From positions 1,674,001-1,738,000 of the forward strand of contig JAJQJQ010000022.1 of the NCBI GenBank assembly GCA_028622995.1: a stretch of DNA of 64,000 nt. Reading direction: 5' to 3'. A program made the translations under genes and the position numbers. Positions within the stretch are counted from its first letter, which is position 1, and every line of letters begins with the position of its first letter. The DNA comes from Panagrolaimus kolymaensis (lineage: Eukaryota; Nematoda; Chromadorea; Rhabditida; Panagrolaimidae). This document shows positions 23,965-35,966 of this stretch, in pieces. The notes under the pieces are model-generated. The model saw only the letters and a program-made list of their open reading frames with translations. It did not search any database and was not told where the DNA came from.

Positions 23965-26900
23965 CTAAGCTCCAATATTAAAAGACTTTTTAGAAGCAAT
24001 TGACGCATTATCTTGTTGAGCCAAATTATACATTTGTGCCAGGCGGACTTCTTGTCGATAAAAATGTTTAAAATTTGCTACCTGAAATACTTTTTATGTT
24101 GAAGTTCTAAGTCAAAGAGGAAAATGATGAAACTTACAATGATTGGAACAGGTAGTGCAAGAGTGATGACTCCAATCAAAGAGCAACAACCTCCAACAAT
24201 TTTACCATAAACCCCTGTTGGAACTAAATCACCATAACCCACTGTGGACAAGGTTGCCTAAAACAATGATTTTGTTGTTGGACAAAGATATAAAAAAATC
24301 ACGAACCAGAACAAACCAAAAGGATGCTGGAATTGAAGTGAATTTGGTATTAGGCTCATTTTGTTCAGCAAAATATACTCCTGATGAAAAAATAACTAAA
24401 GCAATAACAAGGAAAAATATTAGCAAACAAAATTCTTGAATTGATGCTTTAAAAGTTTTTCCAAGAACTTGCAAACCCACAGAATGCCTGAAATTAAAAT
24501 TTAGACGTAAAAAGTTTTAAAAAAGGCCTGATTACCTGCTTAGTTTAAATATCCTAAATACTCTTACAAGTCTGACAATTCTCAACACTGAAAATGACAT
24601 GGATGAAGTGGAACTATCAGCAAACCAAATCATATTAATAAAAAATGGTGCAACCGCCAATAAATCAAGGATATTTAAAAATGATTTACAAAATCGAATT
24701 TTTTCTGGGCACGCAAGAAATCGAAGGATTAATTCTGAAAACAAAAACAAAAATATTTAAATATAAGGAACTTTCTTGCTGAAGAGAAACTTTAGTTGCT
24801 GAATACAAAAAAGCTAACCGATTGAAAACCAAACAGAACAAATAAATTCAACCCAAAAGAATCCGCTATTCCATTCCCTTGAACTGAAATCAGGTTCAAC
24901 AGGTTTTAATTCGGGAATGGTTTCAGCACAAAATGAAACAATTGAAATAATTATAACTGCAATGGAAACAAATGCAAATATCCTTGCGGCTAATGAAGAA
25001 TCAGGAAATTCTAACAATTCCCAAAGAGAACGTTGAAGAAAATTTTCTGGCATTTTAGCTTCTGGTGGTTTTACATATCCTTCATTAACCCAAAAAGTTT
25101 CTAATACTTCTTCAGAAAACTAAAAAATAAAGTTGCATGTTTTTTCAGAGATTTAAAAATTGAAAAAATATTACATTCCAAAATTTTAATTCATTCAAAT
25201 AAACATCAATTGGAATTATTTCTGGTCTAACAACTTGTCCATGACTTTGATAAATCTGTAATATTGATTCAAAACTAAAATATTCTCCGATTTAATTTAC
25301 TTAAAAGTCAATAAAGTAAAATTCAAACCATGCTCGATGACGATCAAAAAAATATTCATTTTGACTTGGAATGAAATATCTTTTTCTTTTAAATGGATTG
25401 CCAAGCACTGTTTCAGGATACCTAAAAAGTCAAAAATCAGATAACTACAAAAAAAGAAAAAAATTCCAACGAGTCTCAAGTCAAATTTTTTATAGCTTCG
25501 CAAAATTCCAAATATCTATAAATTGCAAAAGAGGCAAACCTTTTTAAAGTCCTTTCTCTTGTTTGAAATCTCATTCCTGAAACATTAATGGTAATAATTT
25601 CGCTTGGAATTGCATCATCTTCATCATCAGTGAATACATAATCTCCTCCTGGTCCACCATTGGAGCAAGGATGATAAGCTTCCAAATCGCAATCCATTAA
25701 ATTTGCAAGTCCCGTATCATCGGGGACTTTCAAGGTTGTGACACCCGTAAAATCTTGATTTCCCAATGAACCCCTTTCACGCTGTTTTTGTCGATTTAAT
25801 TCATCATCAATCGATCTCGAACGAACTGGAATCATTTGAGCTCTCGAACATGGGCTTTGTGAACGAGAATATAATCTTTGTCGACTATTATTATTATTAC
25901 GATATTTTTCTGGATGGACATTCAAAACTCTCCGCAATGATTGATGAATATTTCCAAATACTATTGCCGCGCGAGAAGATGAAGTTGAAACGGTTGGAGA
26001 AATAGATGGTTCACGATTCGGTGAAATTAGGGAATCACATATCACTGACGGAATGGGTGGAATTCCATTTGGTCGACGACGGCTTCCTCCACTTCCTTTT
26101 TTATTTGGAGTTCCAGCTATTTTAAGGCTAAAAAAACAAGGAGTTAAAAAAGTTATTTAAAGTGTTTTAAAAAAAGTTGCTGCTGCCCCTGAATAAAAGA
26201 GGGAGGAAGGTGACCTAATTCTATTTTTTGTTTCTTGTTTCACAAGTTTTTTTCATGTCAACTTCCAAAAGGCTACTAAAAAACCAAATTGCAAAAGTTT
26301 ATTAACGAACTTTTTTTACAACGTTGCTAACAAGCAAAAAAATAACATAAAATAATTTTATTATATTTTTTTATTTCAATTTCGCAATTTTTTTTCTCAA
26401 GCTAAACTTTTTTAAAGACAAATCTGTCTTCTCTCAAACTTTGATCAACATTGACAAAGGCAAAAAGAGAGTAAAAGAGAAAAAAAATTGGATGATTTAT
26501 AAATTTTTGTTATTATCTTTTTTTTCTTTCCCCTCGATTGAACTACACTGGCTGATGGCATGCTTGCTCTTTCTGCCGCTGCCATCGATGATGGCTTGAA
26601 AAAAAGAGAAAAAGTTGACGTTGATGCATTCTCTCATTCCCTTTGCTATTTTTAATATCTTTGAAGATTTTTTTCCTTCGATATAAAAAGCGAACAGCAA
26701 AAAAAATGTGTTCAATTTTATGGCAAAAAAAAAACTAATTTCATAGATTAAAATTTTAGATTAAAGTAATTTTTAGAAGATTCCGTGGAAATAAAAAAAT
26801 ACACGGGTCAATTACTTTAATGATAAAAAATATATTCGGTGACGAAACTTTTCTCAAACGTTTTTTAAAAACTCTAGAAGCTTTATTTTTTCCTAAAATG

Positions 26901-29900
26901 GATAATAGTAAAACAACGAGGACGAAATGATCTATCTCAAGGGAATAATTAAGTTGTTAAAACATTTATTTTTAAAACAGGAAGCCTATTTGGAAGACAC
27001 TAAAAAAGAGGTGGAAGAGAGAAAGAAAAACGTTGAACATGCGTTTTGATGGTTTGTTTTTTTGAAAATTGAGTAGAATGATTAATGATTCAAGTAAAAA
27101 AATAATAAGTATTAAAAAGATGTTTTTGAAGTATATGCCAAAAAGCTCAATCGATGATTAGCAAAAAGTAAAGAAGGTGACTGAAGCAGGTGTTTGAGCT
27201 CGAAAGAAAAAAAATACCTATCGAATTTTATCTTTAAAAACTTTCACAGCTAAAAACAACAGTATTTTAAGAGCATACCTCATAGGTATGTGCCGCATAA
27301 AACCAAAAGAATCAAATATTTTTAAATTAGATTATTTAACAAAAGGCTGAAGCCAAAGTAAAATTTTCAACCGTTTAAACAAAATTTTCCATATTTCACA
27401 AAAAAAAATTTAAACCGATTCTTTTGTCGTTTTCTATTTCCGGTTTTAAACCTTTTCAATACCACAAATATAAATAATTTACAACCATACATTCTTTGGC
27501 CCCGTAGTGAAAGAAAACGTAATAAATATTTCACCTCCAATTAGTTACCTAAGAAACCTGACAACTTACTTACTTTTTATGTTTCATGACAAATTTTTAT
27601 TTTCTCCTTTGATCCTTAAAAACAAAGACGGGAGAGAGAAACAACTATATTTGGTAAAGCAAAATAACTCAAAATGGAAATGGAAGAATGGAAGAATGGA
27701 AGAAAGAAGGAGAAGTAGCACCAAAAATTAACTTACGTATACTTTTCTGTTTTTCACTCACTCTCACTCTTTTTTTTTTCTTGGTGGATATTTTCTATTT
27801 CCGCCGTTTCACTTCAATTTATTCTTTCTTTTTCTTTTTTAAAGAAAAAACAACAGTAGTATAATAAACCTAACTGACTGCTTTTAAGTTTGATGAAATT
27901 GACAAAATGACATGAATAAAAAAAACTTAAAGAAAAGATATGCCAACCAGAAAAAAATATTGTTCTCTCAAAAACCTTAAACTATGAGCAGCAGCATTTT
28001 TCTAAGGTGTTTTAACTTTCTTTCATTTTTTGCTCTTTCTCTCCACCCCAATTTTTAAAAAAGGATAAAACTCAAGAAAGAAAAATGAGCAAAGCTGCAA
28101 CCATCATCGTGTTGTTGCCTCTTTTCAAAACAATCATCATCATACGTAAAAAAAAAAGTAAGCGATGCCTTTGGCAGAAGAGAGCCATATTTTAAAAACT
28201 TTGCAGAAATAAAAACTTTTTTTGCTCTTTTACTTATTCGTTCTCTTGCTTTTTTGCTCTTTCACTTTTTTCATTGTTTCCTTTTCCACTCTCGTAATCG
28301 TTCGCTTTTTTTTATAAATAGAAAAATGCCTTTATAATGTTTTTGATTGTTATTTGCCTTTTGGCTTTTTGCTATGATGCTTCTTGCTGCTATTTATTGC
28401 CGGCTGCCTCAAAAGGTGTCATTATCCGATTACGGAATAATGGATTATTTAAGAGAGTGCCTTTCCATTCCTTTTCTTATTTGTTGGAGCGAGAGAGAGA
28501 TATATAAAAGTGCAGCAGCAGCTGTTCAATAAATAATATTTCTTTTGATAAATTTCTATTTTGCTTCTTCTTTGTTTTTGGAATAAAGCAAGCGATAAAA
28601 TGAGATATTACATTTTCTTACTCAAAAGAAAAAGAAAATTCTAAGGGAATAGTTTTGACAAAGAAAGAAAGTAAAGAAAAATTATGTAATACATATTAGT
28701 TTTTAATATATAAATACTAAAAGTGTGAAAAAGAGAATAGCTTTACTGCAAACATTTTTCTGGTCAATCTGAATCTATTTCTAATGTTAAATATTTTTCT
28801 TTTAAAAATTCTTGGTACCTTTAAAAGCTTATTTTTTTCTATTTAAAAAAATATTATTAAATTTTCAAAACAAATTTCATCAAAGAAAGATGGTTTGCAA
28901 CGAAGATATGTAAATGCTATTATGAAACAAAAACGTATTACAATTTTGCAAAGAACAAAAATATATTTTCAAAAATAAAACTTATTTGTATTTTTTTTTT
29001 CGTCCGTTAACAAAAGCAATTTTTCTTAAAAACTAACTACCATTCCCCCATTTTTTCCTAGCTTCTTTAGAATTTTTAATGAACCTTTATAAACAACAAT
29101 TTCATTAAAAAAACAAAAACAAGCAAGCGAGAGTCACTGTCTATTAATTTATTTTCTTCGGGATTAATTAAATTTTTTGACTTTATAATTGAATGATGAT
29201 TCACCACCCACTCATGCCCTCAAAAGTTCTGAATTTCATGTGAACGTTTCATCATTCAAACTAAGGCTCCATACTCTTAATTTCTTAAATATTTTTGTTA
29301 AACAAAAAAACAAACTTACTTTAACATTGAATGAGCTCGAATTAATAAACCCATGTTTTTTTTAATAAAACAAAAAAATATGTAAATGCAAATAGAAATT
29401 GATACTGACAAACAAAAGAAAGAAGAAATAATTAAAAAATAACAGCTATCGTCAAACTTTTTTTAACAACAAACAATGTGAAAGTTTTTCGTCATCTGAG
29501 AAATTATTAAATACACATATGACTGACTCTCCATGAAAGTTTTGGGATAAAGAAAAAAAATGAAACAAATAAGGAAGAAAAAAATAGAAATATGCCGCAA
29601 AATAAGAATAAAAATAAAAATGTTGAATGATGTTATTTTTACGATGGAAAAAAATCTCACACGAAAAACTTTTTGCGTGGTTTTGACATTCAATGAAAAA
29701 AAATGAGGATCCCGAAAGAAAAAAAGTTGTTGTTTTTATATTACTTTTTATATGGCATGGATGCGAAAGGAAATGAAAGGCAATGCAAAGATAGTCATAA
29801 AAAATTGTGGATGCGACACATTACACACATACTAATCTATGGGCGAGAAAAAAAGTTGTTATTTAAGGCGGAATTAAAAAATTGAACGGAAAAGTTTTTA

Positions 29901-30065
29901 TAGAAGAAGTTGGTTCATGAAATAATTTAATTTTTAATTTATAGGAAAACAGGCATCTTTTATTTCCCGAATGAATCACTAATGATTTACTTACCTTGCA
30001 AGTGAGCTACTCGTAGAATCGTTATCAACCGGAAACATATTTTTCTTTACAGTCTTTTTAGCCAT
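23965..30065 (-). CDS. Voltage-gated potassium channel, Shaker (Kv1/SHK-1) type
   Basis: Nine exons in transcript order (30065-29995, 26127-25540, 25421-25329, 25274-25175, 25119-24819, 24734-24536, 24487-24307, 24257-24138, 24081-23965) give 589 aa. A long Ser/Arg-rich N-terminus precedes the T1 tetramerisation domain ([17 protein letters not shown], then NEYFFDRHR and [12 protein letters not shown]). S1-S6 follow. S4 is [17 protein letters not shown] with Arg at every third position. The pore filter is TVGYGD at 516-521, and S6 contains PVPIIV (the PVP gating hinge). It forms tetrameric delayed-rectifier or A-type channels in excitable cells. Exon 1 encodes just [11 protein letters not shown]...SSSLA and lies 3.9 kb upstream; its phase fits exon 2 exactly. 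No C-terminal PDZ motif of the vertebrate type is seen (ends SFNIGA). Confidence 0.92.
26128..29994 (-). other. 3.9-kb first intron of the K+ channel gene
   Basis: This intron is 30-80 times longer than the others in the gene and contains no convincing exon. It is rich in T/C and A/G tracts. On the plus strand at 28493-28510 a GA run is followed directly by TATATAAAAG, resembling a core promoter, but no gene follows it in that direction. Long first introns in ion-channel genes often carry enhancers or alternative first exons; here that is only a possibility. Confidence 0.6.
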
Positions 30066-31171
30066 CGATTAAAATTTGTTAATAATTCTCATAATTTATA
30101 TTTTTTAAATAATATAAAACCATAAAAAATAAGCAAAAGTCAGTAAACAAAAAACAGCTGCTACCGTAATCCAAAAAGGTAGGAAAATTAATTACATTAA
30201 TAATAATAACTTTTCTAGGTTGAAAAAAAACAAGCTTCAAACTAACTTTTTGGAAGCAAAAAAAAAATATAAATCGAATTCACTTCAACTGTGGATGTAA
30301 GAAATAAAAAAAAAATGAATAAAGTAAATGGATTGGATGGAAGATAGATAAATGATTGAAAATAGCCCTCTATTTTTTTAGTGGTGTCCATCAAGCACTG
30401 AAGCAACAACAACAACCCCGCCTGTTTGCCTGTGTTTTTTTTCTCTCTTTTTCGTTTACTAATGTGCCTTCCTTCCTTTTTTTTACTCTCTCTTTTTTTC
30501 TTCTTCTCCTGGGCAGCTTTTTTTGTTTCTTTATAGTTATAGTCCTTCTTTCTCATCATTTGGAAGACTTGCTTATTCATTCTGGCACATTCATCCTTTC
30601 TTTCCTAATTTTTTGCTTCATTTTTTTTTTCATTCCTTGCATTTTTTTTGATTTTATGGCATTTGTTAATTTGCTGCTGAAAAAAATAAAATAAATTGGG
30701 AATTGGAAAATAATCAACAACAAACTTGTCGAAAAGTCAAAACGATTTGCGATTGCATGTTTTTGATTGATTTGGACAAAAGAAAAAAAAAGAATTGTTC
30801 CAAAAAGCATAAAAGAAAGCATGTGGCAAGGAATCAATGGCAGCAAACAATTATTTGGGATTGGAAATGAGAAATGAGGGAGTTATAAAAAAAAGTGATG
30901 GGTTACATCATCCATCGAATGAGGTGATTATTTGGGGGAGTTTATTTTAAGATTTGTCACGTCATCAAATAATTGAGTACAGAAAAAAATAAATAAAAAA
31001 TGAAGTTCGTATAAATTGTGAAAATAAGTAAAACCCTTTACTTCAAAAAAAAAAATAAAAATATTTGGTAAAATGGCGATTATGACATTACATATACAAA
31101 TTTTGTTTTCTTTTTTATAAACCCTAGAATCCAATCAGTTAGGATTGAAGCAAGTAAAGCAGCGTTTAGCA
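30066..31171. other. Divergent intergenic region, K+ channel / SPE-42-type gene
   Basis: This 1.1-kb stretch lies between two divergent start codons. It contains long T-rich tracts that produce Phe/Lys-rich chance frames on both strands (30242-30694). A TTTAG directly before the SPE-42-type ATG may be a trans-splice acceptor. Confidence 0.45.
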
Positions 31172-34029
31172 ATGGCGAATCTAAAATCAACGAAAGAAGT
31201 TAAAATTCAAAAAGTTAATAAATCTGTGAACCGCAAAGAAAATGGTGTAGCTTTTGTGGATAAAGCTGCTCCTTCAAAGCCAACAACAAACAAAAATCCA
31301 TTTGAAAAACCACTAAAGCCAGAAAATGATGAAATCAAATGTTTATCAAATTGGGCAAAATTAAGAAAAAAGTTATCAAAGCCATTTCCATTTTTGCGAA
31401 AAGGTCCATGGAAACCTAAAAATGCTTGGGAAAAAATATTTTATTATGGAACACGGTAAGAATTTTTGTCTCACAAATAAAAGAAAGCCAGCCTAAATAC
31501 TTATTTTAGGCATAATCTCATTGCTCGAATTCTTGGTACTTCGATTCTTTGTCAACTTGTTGGAGTTTTTTATTATGTGTATTTTGATCTTAAACCATCT
31601 TCGGAAGATCCTAAAAAGTAAGGAGTTTTATTTATTTAATTATATTTTTACTGATGAATGATATTTTTAGAACTGCAATTAATACAGTTGTTACCTTCAA
31701 CTTTTTGAATCTCCTGTTGATTCTTTTTCCAACTTTACGATGCTTTTTCTTTATTGAACTTCCATCAATTTTCACATCAAATGCTCGAATTTTATTGGTT
31801 CTAACTATTCTTACATTATCTTTTCAAGTTTGTTTTTGTATCGTTTTTATATTTTAACTAGTTTGTAACTTTTTAGTATCCAGCGATGAATATTGTAAAT
31901 AACATTCAATCATCAATTGAAGGAATTGTGTGTGTTCAAAGTAGAGTTAAAGCTGTTGCGGATGAAATAATAGAAAATTCAAATAAGAAACTTCAAGAAA
32001 TTCCTATTGATGAAGCTCAAGAATTGATGGATAAAGCAATGAAACCATATAATGAAATGAAAAAAGTTTTACGAAAGGTTGATGATACAGTTTCTACGTA
32101 AGTACATATATTCTAATAGTTTTATTCTAATCAGTAACACTTTATAGTATGCTTGAATGGCAAAGAAAGATAACTTCCAAGATTAAAGATTTGTTTGAAG
32201 ATTGTTCAATTATGGCAAGGCAACCATATTTTATCGTTAGTTTTTTGTTTGAGTTTTTATTTGAATGCATTACCGATGTTATGATTTTAGTGTACTACAA
32301 AGCTGAATGAATTTTATCATGATTGTTTGGACAACACTTTTGATTTTGTTTGTGAACCAATCTTATTTTTGAAAAGGGTTAGTAAATCTTTTTTTTTATC
32401 ATTACACTTTATAATTTCAGCAATGTCGACTCACTCGCTTCCTCGTCAGCTATTGTGATTGGCCAACAGCTATCAAAAACAATATCAAAGAAGGAGTTGG
32501 AACGTATGTTAAAGATTCAATGCATAAAGCAATAGATCTCACAAAAAATACAACATTTTTCAAAATCTATGAAAAATCTCGAAATACTGTAAGCTTTTTG
32601 ATATGTTGTTTTGGTCATTAAGGTTTGGATTTCAGATTAATGGAACGAATCAAGCATATCATACACTAAATTTTACTGTGAAACATAATTTTACTATTGA
32701 ACACAAAATGAATCTTGAAATTGCTGAATTTCGTAAACGTATCCTTGATGATGTTTCCTACTATCAATATTTCTTCAATGGTATATCTTATTGCATTACT
32801 CGTATTTGTGACATTATTCTTGGAATGCCTTGCATTACGGTAAGTTTTATGAGTTGCCATTGTTAGAAAAGTAACGTACATTTTTAGAGCGTTTTTTATG
32901 TTATTAGATTCAATAGCGTGGATGAATATGATAATGATTTTATTAACGATGAATTTTATCGAATTGAAAGAAATCGAGAAACCATCCATTCAAAGAAGAT
33001 TATGCCGTTGTCGAAGGTTGAGAAATCCATTTACATTCGAGCTTCATCATTTCGTTTTTCACAAAAAGAAAAATTCAAACTTTGCCTTAGCATTGTTTTA
33101 CTCTTTGCTGGGATCTTTATCCCGTGGATCTTTGTTACTGTTGATATTTTAACTTACACCGTCGTCGATGCTGGTTATGATTTCTTCCATAGTAATTTTA
33201 CAAAGCTTGATCAGCCTAATATTTATCAATTGAAAGTTAGTTTTTGTGTTTATTTGTATTTCTTTGATTTTCATCTCTCAATTTTTTAGATTAGTGGAAC
33301 TGGTTTCTTAAATGCTCTTTTATCCAATATTCTCGAAGTCTTTCAACCTGTTAGTGAATTAACAAAAAGCAAAGATGAAATGTGGAGAGATTGCTTCGTT
33401 GAACCCATACCACCAGATTATCAAATAATCAACCTTATGATTGTAGGCTTCATATTTGCCTTTTTATTATGCTTTATTGAAGTAAGTAAACGATTCTTTA
33501 ACCTTTTTTTTCTTTATCGCTATATCCTAATTATTTCAGGTTTATGCTAGTCGATTACAACATAAAATTGCTGAATATTATTTTCCACAAAGAAAACATC
33601 CTCGAGCTCTCTATATGTACAAGAAAATCCTTGGAGGTCGAAAAAATGTTTTGAATCAAACTTTGCAATTGTCAGCTGATAGAGCAGAAAGACTTCGAAT
33701 CAAAAAGAACAAAATCAAAAAGGAGCCTGAAAAAAAGGAAGAAGAATTAGAAGTGAATCTTCCCGATATCAAAACAAAGCAATGTGTTCGTTGTGCAAGA
33801 ATTGATTTGAAGCTTACAAATTCAAGGTTTGGTTTAACAGCGTTTTAAAGCTTTGAGTAAAGAAATCTTTTTTAGCAACACTCGAATTTGTGTAAATTGT
33901 AAAACTTTATATTGTGTTGATTGTTTCTCTGTTCGAAAGAAATGTCTTGATTGTAAATGGTCGCTTCAACAAATTGCAAGAAATACCGAATTCTATGTTG
34001 ATAGTAGTTGTAGCGATAGTGATGTTTGA
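31172..34029 (+). CDS. DC-STAMP/RING sperm membrane protein, SPE-42/SPE-49 (DCST1/2) family
   Basis: Twelve exons (31172-31455, 31510-31617, 31671-31827, 31877-32097, 32148-32235, 32291-32377, 32421-32588, 32636-32839, 32888-33235, 33290-33481, 33540-33826, 33876-34029) give 765 aa, very near SPE-42. The N-terminus is Lys-rich and cytosolic. Several hydrophobic segments follow (ARILGTSILCQLVGVFYYVY, then the region after KKTAIN, and later ones near LSIVLLFAGIFIPW and IVGFIFAFLLCF), with an extracellular part carrying Asn glycosylation sites between them. The DC-STAMP-like region precedes a C-terminal C4C4-type RING: CVRC, CVNC, CVDC, CLDC. In C. elegans SPE-42 and SPE-49 sit on sperm and are needed for fertilisation, as DCST1/2 are in insects and mammals. 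Which of the two paralogues this is cannot be decided here. ATG 31172 is chosen because the upstream open frame has no earlier ATG. AATAAA at 34045. Confidence 0.9.
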
Positions 34030-34377
34030 TTTTGTTTTATTATTAATAAATCATTGAATTATCATGTTTGATTGTGTGAAGCTTAGGGTAAAAAATTTTA
34101 TAACTGATTTTAAGTAATGCAAGAAGTCACAAAATAAAGTCATTGTGTAACTTCAAATGATAAAGCTAAGAAAGAGATGCTGAAAAAAACCTCCATCAAA
34201 GCCAAAATTATAACTGTTAGCTAGGTAATTAAAACACTTTTTCAGTTAAAATTTATTTTTTATTTACAAGTCAATATCATTAAATTTTTACATACAGATT
34301 AGATGAATTAGTTGAAGCATCAACGACGAAGGATCACGAAGTTGAGGTGAATAAACTTCCATCATCAGCATCATATT
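34030..34377. other. 3' ends of two convergent genes
   Basis: This 0.35-kb stretch holds the 3' UTRs of the SPE-42-type gene (AATAAA at 34045) and of the convergent basic protein gene. Nothing else is seen. Confidence 0.5.
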
Positions 34378-35966
34378 CTACATAAAGCGAGGATGATTTC
34401 GAGGAGCTTGATTTGGTGTTGAGAAAGGTGTTGGTGGATTTTGAAGACCATGAGTAGGCAAAACAGCATTATGACGACCATAATTTGGTGTTGAAAAGGA
34501 TGGTGGAGCAAATTCAATACCATTATTATCCCATTCATAAAATTTTGAAGGAGTTTCTCCCCGATTTTCTTTCATTTCCATAGACTTTACCTATAAGCTT
34601 TTTTTAACAAAGAAAGAAAAAATAAAAAACTTACGGTGTTTGGAGCATTTGGATCATAAACATATCCCCAATCTTCATCTTCAGCAGGAACAGTCCAACT
34701 AAGAGGGCTACCGGAAGCAATAACTTTTTTTAAAGCGGTTCGTGTTTCAGCAGTATTTGGAGTTTTTCTGTATCCAGGAACATCTTCAGTAGCAACCGAC
34801 CAATTGAGAGGACTATTTGAAGCAACAAGTCTTTCAACGGCATTTGGAGTTCTTTTGTTGTTGTTTGGAATACCTTGAGGAGTACGAGATTGGAAGCTTG
34901 AACGGCCTGGAGTTGATTTTGAAGATTTTGAACTTGAAAGATGGCGATGAGAAAGACCTTTCTTGGATGATAGTTGGCTTGAACGATGTGGAGCTGTTCT
35001 TTTTAAAGATCGCGAATTTGAACGACGTGAAGCTTTAGAAGAGTCAAGCGAGATTTTTGATGGTTTGGCAGGTTTTCGAGCAGTGGTTTCAAATTCAAGT
35101 CGCTTTGGAAGGTAATACTTTGTCTGACGATTTCTTACTCTTTCACCATCCAAACAACTTTCATCATTATATCCATAATCACGTACATCTTTTTGATAAG
35201 ATGGAGAGTCAGGAATACTGCGCATGCGTGGAGTATTGGTGTAAAATTGTTCATACACATGACCAGGAACAGGAACAAAAAACCCATAATTTTTACTATC
35301 TTCATTAGCAATATCAATACGACGAGACGGTGTTGGAGTAGCCATGGATCGACGACGATTTTGTTGATGAACAGCAGGAGTGCCACCCAAAGAATAGCTA
35401 GTCTAAAACAAAGTAAGAAAGATAAAGAAATGATAGCAAAAAATACTTACACTGCTATTACTTCGATAAGGATGTTGTGGAGTACGAAGAGATGTAGAGC
35501 TTAATCCAGGTTTGGATAAACTTTCATCAATGCGAGAGAGATCACCCTAAAAATACAAAATGAAAGAAGCTATCATTAACAAAGAAAAACTTACAGAGTA
35601 GCCAGTTGGGTTCAAATATCTTTCATCCAAAGTTCGACGCTTCTTAGAACGAGATGATCTACGAGCAGATGGATCACGAAGAGGTTGAAGATCATCTTCA
35701 AAAACAACGGAATGATTACGATGATGACGAGAGCTTTTCTTGAGAGAACTTCGACGAGGACCATCACTTTTCCTTTTAGCTTTGCTGTTGCGACGATCGA
35801 GAGCATTCTTTCTTCCATTTTTGCTTGATGAAGTTCGAGCAACACGACGACTTTGAATTTTTCGTAGAATGCGAGTTGATGAATCATGGTTGTTTACATC
35901 AACAACATCTTCTTCATTGCTGGTTTCACCATCACCATAAAGTTCATTGCGGCGGCGGTAATCCAT
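34378..35966 (-). CDS. Basic Ser/Arg-rich protein with a duplicated Trp motif, 482 aa
   Basis: Four exons in transcript order (35966-35595, 35546-35451, 35402-34635, 34590-34378). The protein is very basic and low in complexity: RRNSKAKRKSDGPRRSSLKK, KASRRSNSRSLKRTAPHRSS and similar. There is no signal peptide or membrane segment. Near residues 335-400 a unit occurs twice: TPNAVERLVASNSPLNWSV..EDVPGY and TPNTAETRTALKKVIASGSP then LSWTV..EDEDWGY. The C-terminus repeats (S/T)TPN motifs (FSTPNYGRH, FSTPNQAPRNHP). The composition suggests a nuclear or chromatin/microtubule-associated protein phosphorylated at SP/TP sites; this is inference. I do not recognise the family. Confidence 0.8.

Noticed and set aside
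25297..25330. Reading the K+ channel exon through to the GTAAAT at 25308
   Set aside because: It introduces a stop in the channel frame; the donor at 25328 and acceptor before 25274 give the conserved T1 sequence [10 protein letters not shown].
30242..30694. Overlapping 112-codon frames on both strands
   Set aside because: Produced by long T-rich tracts in the divergent promoter region; no domain or conservation signal.
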